A stretch of 64,000 bases of DNA from Raphanus sativus (taxonomy: Eukaryota > Streptophyta > Magnoliopsida > Brassicales > Brassicaceae), in assembly GCF_000801105.2 (NCBI RefSeq), contig NC_079519.1:10414668-10478667 (forward strand). Direction: 5' to 3'. Made by a program: the position numbers and the translations under genes. A model generated the notes under the pieces. It saw nothing but the letters and a program-made list of their open reading frames with translations, did not search any database and had not been told where the DNA came from. How positions within the stretch are numbered: the first letter of the stretch is position 1; every line of letters starts with the position of its first letter. Shown here one piece after another: positions 1 through 12,560 of this stretch.

Positions 1-300
1 GAGGAAATGTCTACGTGACTTTTACGACGAAACTTTTATGTGGAATTTAGAAGGTAATACTTACGTGTATATGACGTGGGAAAAGTAACGTTGCATTTAC
101 GAGGTAGTTTTTACGTGTCCTTTACAAGGAAACTTAACGTGTACTTTACATGGAAGTATTACGTGTCAGTTACGAGGAATTCTTTTTTTTACGTCGAAAT
201 GTTTTCCTCAAGTTACGTCGAAATGGCGAAGAAATATGCGTTCTCGAAATGGCGAAGAAATATGCGTTACGACAAATGTTGACGACAATATGTTTCGTAG
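1..300. repeat. Degenerate short-period tandem repeats
   Basis: A motif of roughly 24-25 bases recurs with decay, built around TTTACGAGGAA followed by TTACGTGT. Within it, a 25-base unit starting TCGAAATGGCGAAG occurs twice in a row at about 218-242 and 244-268. Open frames here (76-282 and 150-335) are low-complexity translations of the repeat, rich in Tyr, Val and Arg, and are not believable genes. Such decayed GAGGAA/TACGACG-type repeats are, as I recall, common in Brassica intergenic DNA. Confidence 0.55.
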
Positions 301-1673
301 TTAATTCGTGTAACTCTTATTTTACGACGAATTAACTACGAAAAGATCGTGTTTTCTAGTGGAATTAGCTAGTAATGTAGATCAATGCAATGTTTATACA
401 AGAAAGATGAGATGTCGATGCTCTCCAGGGTTAATCCTTACGGATGGATTGCTTGCATTAAACGGTATTTTTGGGTTAGATCATGAAATCAGGTTTCATG
501 GATACACTTATCTCTAATTTTCATTTGACCAATGAATGCTTGTAAGTCAATTATTGGAGATGTAGGATAATTACAAGCTGCAGAAGAATATTTTGAATTG
601 GGTGTGTAACTTTTTTGAAGTTTCCTCTAACAAACCAAAAAGAGGGGCCTTAAGGAGAAGAAAGAGATATGTAAATCATGCAGCACAACCCACACTTCAT
701 TATACGGTCATCAAAACAACCATGGATGAGACTGTATCAGCCTTTAGATGTTTTTTTTTTCATGGCCAATAAATAAAGAAACTACTCCAATTTTAGTCAC
801 AATGTTTAAAATTTTCTAACAACTAAATATTTTTATATGAGATCGGACGAATGATGTTTGCTACTGTAAAACCACACAACTTTTGTTCATTTTTGTATTC
901 AAATCCTTTAGTTGTATAGTTTCTATACAGGAAGCGTATACATTTTAATAATGATAGTGGTAGCAGCGATATTTTCTATCTTGAAATCTGTTTTAGTTGT
1001 CTGACATCTCCTTCTTGAATTCTCGTATCAGCTCCACTTTTGACCCTGTAACTAAGAGATACTGCGACTAAAAGAAGGTGATCCTTTTCTCTCTTTCTAT
1101 ACAAGGAGTGTAATATCTAATTCTCCCAAAGTCCAATAATCTCAATTATTACACAAAGTAGTTTTCAGAAATACACCATATGGCATGTTTTAGTGTATAA
1201 CTAGATCTGGTTTTTTTTTTCTTTTGGTTTGCATATACTAGGTCTTGCATGTTTAATGACATCTAAAGAGACGGGTGATGTGTTTCCCTAACAGAAAAAA
1301 AAACATGTCATTAAGATATTAAAGATGTTAGGACTAAGTTTGAAAAAATATGATCTAATGTTTGGAAGATATCAGTTCTTATTTAATTAAGGTTTTTTTT
1401 GTAAGAAGGCTTTCTTATATTTAATTAAGGTTACCTAATTCTATAATCCAAGGCTTTTAAGACATAAATATACAAAATATTAAATGCTGCTGTAAGTTTT
1501 AGTTGAATCGTGCAAATGGGGTTTACAATGGAAATTATTTATACTTTGATAAAAAAGGGTAAGTAGAAAGAGTAGATATTGAAGCTTATAAGTCACTCAC
1601 TCTATTCTTTGTGGGATCAGAGGTTTCACATGTCCATCACCAACGAAGGTTACACAAAGTTGTGCATCTAACA
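301..1673 (+). promoter_or_regulatory. Intergenic region and presumed CNGC1 promoter/5'UTR
   Basis: No gene is visible. The sequence is AT-rich with scattered T runs. It must contain the promoter and leader of the channel gene starting at 1674. I could not identify a specific TATA box or transcription start with confidence. Confidence 0.4.
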
Positions 1674-4269
1674 ATGAATTTCCGACCAGACAAGTTCGTT
1701 AGGTCAGTCTTCTTTTACAGTATATTGTCTCTTCAAACTCTAGTTCCTGGATCGCTTAATCTCGATCACTTGTTGTATCAAAGGTTTCACGACTGGAAGT
1801 CCGACAAGACTTCCGAGTTGGAACACTCCGAGAGAACCGAAGTGACACGTGGAATATTCCGGAGAGCAATAAGCTCAATCTCCGACAAGTTCCACAGAAG
1901 CTCGGCGATGATCAAAATGTTCAGACCATCTTACAAGTCTTACTCGTTCAAAGAAGCTGTATCGAAAGGGATCGTTTCCACTCACGAGATACTTGACCCA
2001 CAAGGACCTTTCCTTCAGAGATGGAACAAGATCTTCGTTCTAGCTTGCATCATCGCTGTCTCTGTCGACCCTCTCTTCTTCTACGTCCCTGTCCTCGACA
2101 AGGCCAACAACTGCCTTGACGTCGACGACAGAATGCAGACAACCGCAAGCGTTCTGCGCTCCATCACCGACATGTTCTACGCCATTCACATGGTCTTCCA
2201 GTTCCGTACAGGCTTCATCGCTCCTTCTTCTCGTGTCTTCGGGAGAGGTGTTCTTGTTGAGGACAGGCGTGAGATCGCTAGACGTTACTTGTCATCGCAA
2301 TTCATCGTTGACATTCTTGCCGTGCTTCCTCTTCCACAGGTGAGATATTAATTTTTTGATAATTTTGGTTTTATTTTGTATCTATCTCAAGACCACTAAG
2401 CTTGGTTAATGCGAGTGATTGTTGTGCTCTCAGATGGTGATTTCGGTAATCATTCCGTGTATCAAAAGATCCAGGCCTTTGCACACGAAGAATATGTTGA
2501 AGTTCATCGTCTTCTTCCAATACATACCGAGGTTTATGAGAATCTATCCGCTCTACAAGCAAGTGACGAGAACCTCAGGGATACTTACAGAGACAGCTTG
2601 GGCAGGAGCTGCTTTTAATCTATTCCTCTACATGCTTGCTAGTCACGTGAGAGTCCTATTTCTAGGATGGTTAAAGCTTAAGCAGATAGTCTTGTAACCA
2701 AAACGGGCTGATGTGGCAGGTGTTTGGTGCTTTCTGGTATTTGTTCTCTATCGAGCGCAAAACTGTGTGCTGGAAACAAGCTTGCAGCAAAAGAGGACTC
2801 TGCAAAATAAGCTCGTTGTATTGTCTTCCTCAGCAAAATAAGAGGACTTTAGGAAACATAACTTCCCTCAATGAAGCTTGTCCGGTTCTGGAACAAAACA
2901 CAACACGTTTCGACTTTGGGATATTCCTTGGCGCACTTGATTCAGGTGTAGTGGAGTCTCATGATTTCCCTCAGAAGTTCTTTTACTGTTTCTGGTGGGG
3001 TCTTCAAAACCTCAGGTATTGAGATTACATTATATTTATACAGTCATAAATCTTCGACCATGCACAACAGTAAGTGTTCTTCCATCTTCTTTCTTGATCC
3101 AGTTCGCTCGGTCAAAACCTTAAAACAAGTACATACATTTGGGAGAACTGTTTCGCTGTCTTCATCTCTATCTCCGGACTGGTTCTGTTCTCGTTCTTGA
3201 TCGGCAACATGCAGGTTAGTAGCTTCTCTCCTTTCATCAAACTGTCCGTCGTGTTTGCTGCAAAATGATTGCTTACTGAAATGAGCAGACGTATCTGCAA
3301 TCAACAACCACGAGGCTGGAGGAGATGAGAGTCAAGAGAAGAGACGCAGAGCAATGGATGGCTCACCGTCTGCTCCCTGAGAATCTAAGACAAAGAATAC
3401 GGCGATACGAGCAGTACAAATGGCAAGAGACAAGAGGCGTTAACGAAGAGAATCTTCTTAGTAACCTTCCTAAAGATCTTAGACGCGACATCAAACGCCA
3501 TCTCTGTCTCGCCCTTGTCATGCGGGTCCCTATGTTTGAGCAGATGGACGAGCAGCTTCTTGACGCTCTCTGTGACCGTCTGCAGCCTGTGCTGTACACA
3601 GAGGAAAGCTACATCGTCAGGGAAGGAGATCCTGTGGATGAAATGCTCTTCATAATGCGTGGGAAGCTTCTAACAATGACAACAAACGGTGGAAGAACAG
3701 GCTTCTTTAACTCAGAGCATCTTGGAGCTGGCGATTTCTGCGGTGAGGAGCTTCTGACCTGGGCTTTAGACCCACACACGTCCACAAACCTCCCAATCTC
3801 AACGAGAACCGTTCAAGCTCTCATGGAAGTCGAAGCTTTCGCACTCAAAGCTGACAACCTCAAATTCGTGGCTTCTCAGTTCAGACGTCTCCACAGCAAA
3901 CAGCTGAGACACACTTTCAGGTTCTACTCTCAGCAATGGAGGACTTGGGCTGCTTGCTTCATACAAGCCTTTTGGAGAAGATGCGTGAAGAAGAGACTAG
4001 AGGAGTCTCTTAGAGAAGAAGAGAACCGGTTGCAAGACGCTTTGGCTAAAGAAGCTTGTGGAAGCTCCCCAAGCTTTGGTGCTACCATGTACGCGTCACG
4101 GTTTGCTGCAAATATCTTGAGGACTGTACGTAGGAGCGGTTCGGTACATAAACCGAGGATGCTGGAACGAATGCCACCTATGGTTCTACTTCAGAAACCA
4201 GCAGAACCAGATTTCTATAGTGATGGTTATATGCATATAGTGCCAATATATAAAAATAGAAGTCTTTAA
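1674..4269 (+). CDS. CNGC1: Cyclic nucleotide-gated ion channel, CNGC1 ortholog
   Basis: Plasma-membrane cation channel of the plant CNGC family, gated or modulated by cyclic nucleotides and calmodulin. Six exons join in frame: 1674-1702, 1784-2339, 2434-2646, 2720-3015, 3103-3214 and 3289-4269, giving 728 residues. The start is chosen because MNFRPDKFVR joined to FHDWKSDKTS matches the N-terminus I recall for Arabidopsis CNGC1. Visible landmarks are S1 (WNKIFVLACIIAVSVDPLFFY region), the PRF-RIYPLY stretch in the S4 area, S5 (NLFLYMLASHVFGAFWYL), the pore end and S6 start with GLQNLSSLGQNLK, a cyclic-nucleotide-binding domain with VLYTEESYIVREGD and the phosphate-binding cassette GDFCGEELLTWALDPH, and an IQ calmodulin site (AACFIQAFWRR). 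The C-terminus seems about a dozen residues longer than the Arabidopsis one. No frame breaks are seen, so it is probably functional. It converges with the next gene, with the two stops about 100 bp apart. Confidence 0.93.
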
Positions 4270-4369
4270 ATATTATTAAAGGAGTGAGCTTAGTGATACA
4301 AAGCCTCCTATGATGCAATTATTTCATCTTTTACAGAAGTTTTATAATAAAATGTTTAAGACACAGAAG

Positions 4370-6437
<2,068 letters not shown>

Positions 6438-6867
6438 AAACAATCCTTTTCTTCTTCCCCAGCTCCAGCCTCTCTGTATACTGCAATAAAAAACCAAAAG
6501 CAAACAGGGCTATAAACTTTAAGAAAACAAGAGAATACACATCAGGGCACAAAAGCACGACATAAAACTAACAGCTTTTAATTATATTCAGTAAAATTGT
6601 TCAGAGCCAAAACCATTCGCCTGGAAAAAAGAGAGCTTAAAGGATGAAGAGAGAATCGTTTAGCGCTGATTAAAGAATCTTACAGACTGGAAAGTTGAAG
6701 ACTTTGGAGACAAGGGTTGGTCCGAATCATACAAAAGGCTATAACTTTAGGAAATTAAAGACCGTAACTTTTCAGAGAGCATTGACCCAACAGAGATATA
6801 AACCCCAGCAAATCGAAAACATCAGAGATCATGAACAGAAGCAAAATAGATTAATGGATGGGGAGAC

Positions 6868-6935
<68 letters not shown>

Positions 6936-7187
6936 TACCTGGTGGTTAACGGCGGAGAAGAGAGAGAGAGATGTGATGTGAGGAAGAAACAGTGAGCGGG
7001 AAAGATTGAAACTAAAATGGGAAAAGGGAAAGAGAGAATTTGTTCTCTCTCTCTCTCTTTCGGTGTTGCGTCTCTGACTTCTCTCTCTCTCTCTTTGGCA
7101 CTTTCTGTGTGTTGTTGTGAAGTTCTATTTGTTTTCCAACCCACGGCTGTCTCAAAACAAAACCAACCTTTTCTTATTTTTATTTTA
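6438..7187 (-). promoter_or_regulatory. Spermine synthase 5'UTR, probable 5'UTR intron and promoter
   Basis: Reading the minus strand, an acceptor TTGCAG ends at 6481, 44 bases before the ATG. A matching donor CAG/GTATCA lies at 6939/6938, so an intron of about 458 bp (6481-6938) in the leader is likely. The long (GA)n tract lies just inside the donor. Upstream, 7040-7100 is CT-rich on the plus strand. The assignment rests on splice signals only, with no transcript evidence. Confidence 0.5.
6871..6932. repeat. (GA)n microsatellite, about 31 units
   Basis: Uninterrupted AG repeats cover about 62 bases. On the coding strand of spermine synthase this is a CT repeat a few bases downstream of the presumed 5'UTR-intron donor. 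A second, imperfect tract of opposite sense (CTCTCT on plus) lies at about 7041-7095, so the two could pair in RNA. Confidence 0.95.
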
Positions 7188-8659
7188 CTATATGTGTTTT
7201 CCTGCGCCATGTGCAGTAAAAAAATTTTAAAATATTTTTCTTTTTTCTTATCAATATTTTAATATAAATTTGATTTAACTGAACATTAAAATTAAGATAA
7301 AAACAATTTTTTATCTTGAATTATATTTAAAAATGTGCATGTATATATTTAAAATTATAATCTTATTTAGATTTTTCTATCTATTTATTTTGATTAAATA
7401 TATTAAATAAATATGTAAAATTGCATAATTGTCAAAAATTAAAATTAAACAATATTTATAAAATCTGTAGATATATATAAAAAACTAATGATTTTACGAT
7501 TTAATATGATTTTATGATTTAATTTTTATAATTTTCTAAAAATATGTATATATTTTTGAAATATTTTTAATTTAAATGATATTTCAAAATTTGATCATGT
7601 AGGTAATGCCATGGTTGTTGCTTAAGATTCCGCAGGCTGACGCTGATCTAATAGGATAAAGAAAAATAATCTATGGGTGTCATGGTATTTATAGGTTTGG
7701 GCACGGATCAGATATCCGAGATTTAAAGGTATTTGTAATTTGCTTCGAATGTTACAAATATCTAGTTTTCTGATTTGTTTTGCTTTGGAAAAATACGGAT
7801 ATTCGGAAAAACGGATATCCGAAAAATAAATAGATATTTGCGAATATTTGCGAATACTTATGGATATTTCATTTGTTTTTATTAATGCAAATAATGTTAA
7901 AAATCTGATACAAACTTGTTTTGTAAAATATTATTCTTTGCATGATATAAAAGATAAAAATTGAAAGAAGTAGTGAATCTACATATTTTGTAAATTTTAA
8001 ACTTATTAAAATTATAATAACACAAAACTTAAGAAAAAAAATTATAATTGTCATAAATTTTTTTTCTCTTCCTTTTATGTAATACTTTTATATAAATAAT
8101 AATTTGATAGAATAATAACTATATAATTTTATACATTTAAAAATTTAAATATAATCAAGATATACATGTATTTATATATTGACGGATCAGACCGGTTCGC
8201 TTCCCAAAAGTTTAATATTTGTGATCTACTTCGATTTTACGATTACGATTAGATATCTAAAAGAAACTAATGATATTACAATTTTTTTTAAACTTCAGAA
8301 AATTTAGAAAATTTTAGATAATAAAAATTTTATAATTATAAAAGTAAAATTATATAATATTTCGAAATTAAAAATGTCATATTTGAATATATTTATTTTA
8401 GTGATGATTTATGAGTTATTACCATATTCTACAAAGCTTACCAAAAATATAAATCAATATTAAATGTAATATATGAGTTATTGCCATATTCTAAAAAGAT
8501 TTCCAAAAATATATACCAGCATTAAATGTAATTGTTCATGTCATATTTAACCATATGACATGTCATCAATTTTAATAGCCACGTCACAATTTTTTTTGTG
8601 AAAACGATTGTAGAGAAGACATGTGGCAAATCACTTCTCAAATACAATAGACTAGGGGA
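7188..8659 (-). mobile_element. Non-autonomous Helitron, same family as 36470-37414, interrupted
   Basis: On the minus strand the element starts TCCCCTAGTCTATTGTATTTG at 8659 after a host A. It ends near 7188 with the hairpin CTGCACATGGCGCAG followed by GAAAACACATATAG and a host T. Both ends match the copy at 36470-37414, whose 3' end is a canonical CTAG; here the last bases read ATAG, probably a mutation. The shared internal block ATCTAATCGTAA...ATTAGTTTCTT is also present. A hAT-like repeat (about 7690-8262) is inserted inside. No coding capacity is seen. The element abuts the spermine synthase promoter. Confidence 0.7.
7690..8262. repeat. Copy of hAT-like GGGCACGGATCAGATATCCG repeat family
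   Basis: Starts with TTTGGGCACGGATCAGATATCC and carries the family words GGATATTCGGAAAAACGGATATCCG and TATATTGACGGATCAGACCGG. The right end is truncated or diverged compared with the copies at 12561-13894 and 34631-35288. Its core is AT-rich and non-coding. It lies within the Helitron at 7188-8659. Confidence 0.5.
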
Positions 8660-9632
8660 TGTCCCTGAGGGTTTTTCTTTGATAAATCTAAGGAGGGGTT
8701 ATTAGGAGATGAATTAGTATAGAGTTTGTGAATTTTAAAAGTTGATGACATTTTGAAATTATGTGAACTAAAAATATATTAAACATTAATTTACAAAATT
8801 TGATTATAAATTTTATAAATTGCTACTTCATGAATTTTTGTTATTTGTTTTCTATCATTCATTTTGTAAACTTAATATATGGTTAATAAATTTTGGAATT
8901 TAAATAAAATTTTAAAATAAAATTTTAAAATAAAATTTTAAAATAATTAAATAAATATTTAAAATTTTAAAATAGTTTCAAAAATAATTTAGAATTTTAA
9001 AAATTAAAAATTTGTAAAAATTGAAAAATAATTGTATAAAATGAAAAAAAAATCAAAAAGAATTTCAGAAAAAATAAAAAGTTTGAATTCAAAAACGTAT
9101 AATTCGAAAAATATATAATTTTTTTATTTTTTATTTAATGATAAAAAAATGTAATATAATTATACATTCAAAAAATAATTATATATAATGAGTTATAATT
9201 TGGGTTGAAAGTGCAAAAGATATTCAAAATATAATCTAGACTTTTCTGTCATATAGATTTTATAAATCTCATAGATACACATGATATTTTGAAAGTCATG
9301 TCTTATGAGTAAAAATGGAGAGAATTCATGTCTCAACAACAATAGACTTATTTAGAATTAGAGAATCAACAATAACTAAACTTCTTGAGTAGCAAGAGAT
9401 TTTAATGGATTTTGAAAATTCACAAACCAATAAGAAGGGATTTTATAAAGATTGTTAAAAAAAATCAATAAACCAATAACAATGGAATCTCAAAATTTAC
9501 AAAGTTGATGAGAATTTATTTGCCAATAATTCCCCCTAAGTGTATTATCTGATGGGTCGAACCAATCGACTCATTCCCTATAAGTCTATCTACCAACATT
9601 TTAGATAAGATTTAATCGAAATTTAAAACTTA
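8660..9632. other. AT-rich intergenic DNA, nothing identified
   Basis: Very AT-rich, with local duplications such as AAAATTTTAAAATAAAATTTTA around 8905-8945. No open frame of note, RNA gene or terminal-repeat element could be recognised. Confidence 0.6.
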
Positions 9633-9954
9633 GGGGGTGTTACTCGTTGATGTATTTTAACATAGTTTAAATCTAAACACAAACTATTGTCACTCAAATG
9701 GTGATTTTAAATTCTATTTTAAAATCTAGTGTTTTTCAATGAATGATTTAAACCTAGTTTTTAAAATCTAGTGTTATTCAACTTTAAGGATTTTAAAATT
9801 TTTTGTATTTTCAATTGATTTCAAATCATTTTTATGGAGTCTCACAAATAAATAAATGAACTCAAAATCCAAGGCATACTGTAGAGATTTTAGAATTCTT
9901 GAACAATCTTAAATTTTTTGATGGATTTCAAATCACTGGTCGAATAACACCACC
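9633..9954. mobile_element. PIF/Harbinger (Tourist-like) MITE
   Basis: About 322 bp flanked by the 3-bp target duplication TTA (9630-9632 and 9955-9957). Termini are inverted: left GGGGGTGTTACTCG, right reverse-complement GGTGGTGTTATTCG, with weaker similarity inward. The interior is AT-rich and non-coding. The TTA duplication and G-rich terminal inverted repeats are family traits of Harbinger MITEs. Confidence 0.75.
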
Positions 9955-10117
9955 TTATATTATCAGATTCCGAATCCGGGATGTTTAACACTTCTCCAAT
10001 TTCACGTACCACTCTACCAGACATGTGTGGTTGTAATTTTTTTTTTCAACATTAAAACATAACGTTTTCAGCATTATGCCAAATGAAGAAAACTGTGATG
10101 ACGACACAAAATTTATA

Positions 10118-11745
10118 GGGAGAATTAGTGTAATACCCATATTGGAAACCTATATTAGGAGAATGCACATTGATTGACATTATAGATCCAGAGCATACAA
10201 TTCGGTTTCTATAGTTACCAAATTGTCCTTCCTTTCGACATGATTTTCAATGCTTATGTCAGTTTGTCTGACCTCTAAAGATACACATCTGATATCATAG
10301 GTTCCTATTTAGTATCTTATACCTCCAGCTATATGACTTCTCTTCCACTCGTTTGCTCGATTTATTGTGTTAAAATAGTGTAGCATTGCTGTCTCTTTCA
10401 TCTTACCTCCGTTCTCTTCTCTTCTTCTTTTTTCATTTTATTTTCTCCTACCTCATCACTCCTCCTACCGTTTATCTCTAAGAACACACTGTTCTCTTTT
10501 CTTCTTAATGATACAGTTTAGATTTTTATATTTAAACATACACAGAAAATAAAGCTTCTGTAAAATCACCTATATTCTCGTTATCTCATCTTTTTCTTCT
10601 CAGGTTCTTTTTTTTTCATTCATTCCATTTACGATATTAATCCATAAATAAACAGGAAAATTGACCACTAAACATGTTACACAAACTATTAGAGAGTTAG
10701 CAAATTTTGTAACAAGATACTAAATTTGTTAACATGTTATAAAATATGTTAGCGAGTTAACAAATATTGTAACATGATAAAAAATTTGTTAACTGTAAAA
10801 TAACATCAACTATAGTCTCGCTAACATGGTACACAATTTGTTAACATTAAAATAACATCAACTTTTACTAAATTTATGATAGAACTACATTATAACTCAT
10901 CAATAATTGGACCACCAATATTTTACAAAATATGTTAGCGAGTTAACAAAAATTATAACAAGATACAAAATTTGTTAACATGTTCAAAAATTTGTTAACA
11001 TATTACGAAATATGTTAGTGAGTTAATAAATTTTGTAACATGATACAAGATTTGTTAACATTAAAATAAAAATTAACTATAAAAATGCATAACCTTAATT
11101 CAAATTTAGACAATCATAGTGAAACTTTTACCAGAAAATCACTGTTGAACTTGTGTAACTAATATCATGCAACAAATTAAATATTTGTTTACCCAAAAGT
11201 TAACTATTAAAAAAATAAATCAAGAATTTGCTCGCCTACTCTTAGTCTTCATCTTGATTCTTTAAAAGCTTTCTAATTTTAGGTAGAATTTGCTTGCCTC
11301 CTCTCAATCTTCATCTTCATTCTTTAAGAGTCCAATTCTTTAAGATTATGTAACTGGTAGCGAACAAAATGTTAAAAAAAATCAATTTGATAAAAATCTT
11401 AATTCTAGAAGATGAAGAAAAAATAAGAAGAGAAAAAAACAAAAGAAGAAAAAAAAGAAACTAAAGATGAAATGAAAAGAGCTTCGATCCAGGAAGAAGG
11501 AGAAGAGGAGAGAGGAGACAAAAAACAGAAAATAGTATAAAAAGAGGAAGAGAGGGGGAAGAAGACCAAGAAAACAAAAAATAATATAAAAAGAGGAGAC
11601 AATGAAGATGAGCTATGCCTACACTCTGCAGATAGATGTGCAGATAGATGAGTAGGGTTATTTTCGGAATGAACAGTAACATTTTTTTTCGATAGATAAG
11701 TAGTGAATTAAGACATCGGTTTGTGGTACAGAGGTCAATTCTCCC
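10118..11745. mobile_element. Non-autonomous Mutator-like (MULE) element
   Basis: 1,628 bp bounded by a perfect 9-bp direct repeat AAATTTATA (10109-10117 and 11746-11754). The termini start GGGAGAATT on both strands, but the inverted repeat decays after nine bases, as in VANDAL-like or non-TIR MULEs. A 9-bp target duplication is the Mutator hallmark. The interior holds a CT-rich block (about 10380-10620), degenerate tandem repeats (about 10670-11050) and a GA-rich block (about 11400-11610). No transposase is visible; open frames such as 11405-11602 (-) are translations of the purine-rich block. Confidence 0.7.
10667..11055. repeat. Degenerate tandem array inside the MULE
   Basis: The words TTGTAACATGATACAAAATTTGTTAACATG and ATGTTAGCGAGTTAACAAA recur five or six times with drift. 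Units are tens of bases long and partly palindromic (GTTAAC). It is non-coding. Confidence 0.65.
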
Positions 11746-11807
11746 AAATTTATACTACTACACAGACTCTAACATTCAAGAAATTAACAGTGATATGGTT
11801 GATCCAT

Positions 11808-12154
11808 TGATCAGTGCTGTGCTAAGGATTTTAGTGGCCTAAGGCAAGTTTTAAAAATAAACTTATTTATAACTATGATGAAAACAATTTTCTATATCAT
11901 TTTCACCAAATACACAAATCTAAAACTGTAAAAGAATAAAGTTATTATGTAAATGTGCTATAATTATATTATATAAGAAAAAAATACATGATTTTAGAAG
12001 GTGAATTAGTCGAACTCTCGTAGAAAGAATTTTTTCAAATAAGTCTAAACCATTAAAGTAGAAATAATTTTAAATTTTGGAGTTATAAAGAAAGTCACAC
12101 TAATCAGAGACTTAGACGAATGCCTTTTTTTGATACATTGTAGGTACGGCTCTA
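11808..12154. mobile_element. Possible small hAT-type MITE
   Basis: The left end CAGTGCTGTGCTAAGGATTTT and the reverse-complemented right end AGAGCCGTACCTAC are weakly inverted, and the piece GCTAAGGATTTTAGTGGCCTAAGGCAAG looks like a dispersed crucifer repeat. I could not find an 8-bp target duplication, so the boundaries and class are tentative. Confidence 0.3.
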
Positions 12155-12249
12155 CCAATATTGATGAATAAATCTGCTAATGTTTTCTACTAAAAAGCAT
12201 TTAACTTGTTACTTTTCGTTTTGTTCACAAAAAGATATTTAAATAAATT

Positions 12250-12560
12250 ATGATACCGTGTAATTCGAGATTTTTTTTTTGAGTAATCGGCACAAACATT
12301 TATTAAAACTTCAAATGATCAACGAGATAAAAAAATTAGAAAAAGCATCTAATAAACCTAAGCAATATTTTATCATTGGTAAGTCGGTGATTATTGGTCT
12401 AATGATTTAATTAAAACCTTTTTACCTCTATACATGAATTTAGCTGATCACGAACCGATCCAACTATTGAGCATTTTTAACCTAACAGCGGAACTTTACA
12501 ATTTTTGTAAATTTTTACGTTTTTGTAAATTTTTATTATTTTTAAGTGATTAGTGTTATG
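12250..12560 (+). repeat. Local triplicated segment, copy 1
   Basis: Carries TATTTTATCATTGGTAAGTCGG, CTCTATACATGAATTTAGCTGATCACGAA and AAGTGATTAGTGTTATGT. All three recur in the same order at about 14700-15005 and 15006-15284. This copy stops at 12560, where the hAT-like repeat begins, instead of continuing into TTGCTCTCTTGTCAATTCC as the other two do. It is non-coding. Confidence 0.75.

Noticed and set aside
3044..3307. Minus-strand frames opposite CNGC1 exons 5-6
   Set aside because: They mirror the channel coding sequence and introns, with no domain or homology of their own.
6851..7210. 119-codon minus frame over the GA/CT tracts
   Set aside because: Mostly a Leu-Ser dipeptide run from the microsatellite; not a protein.
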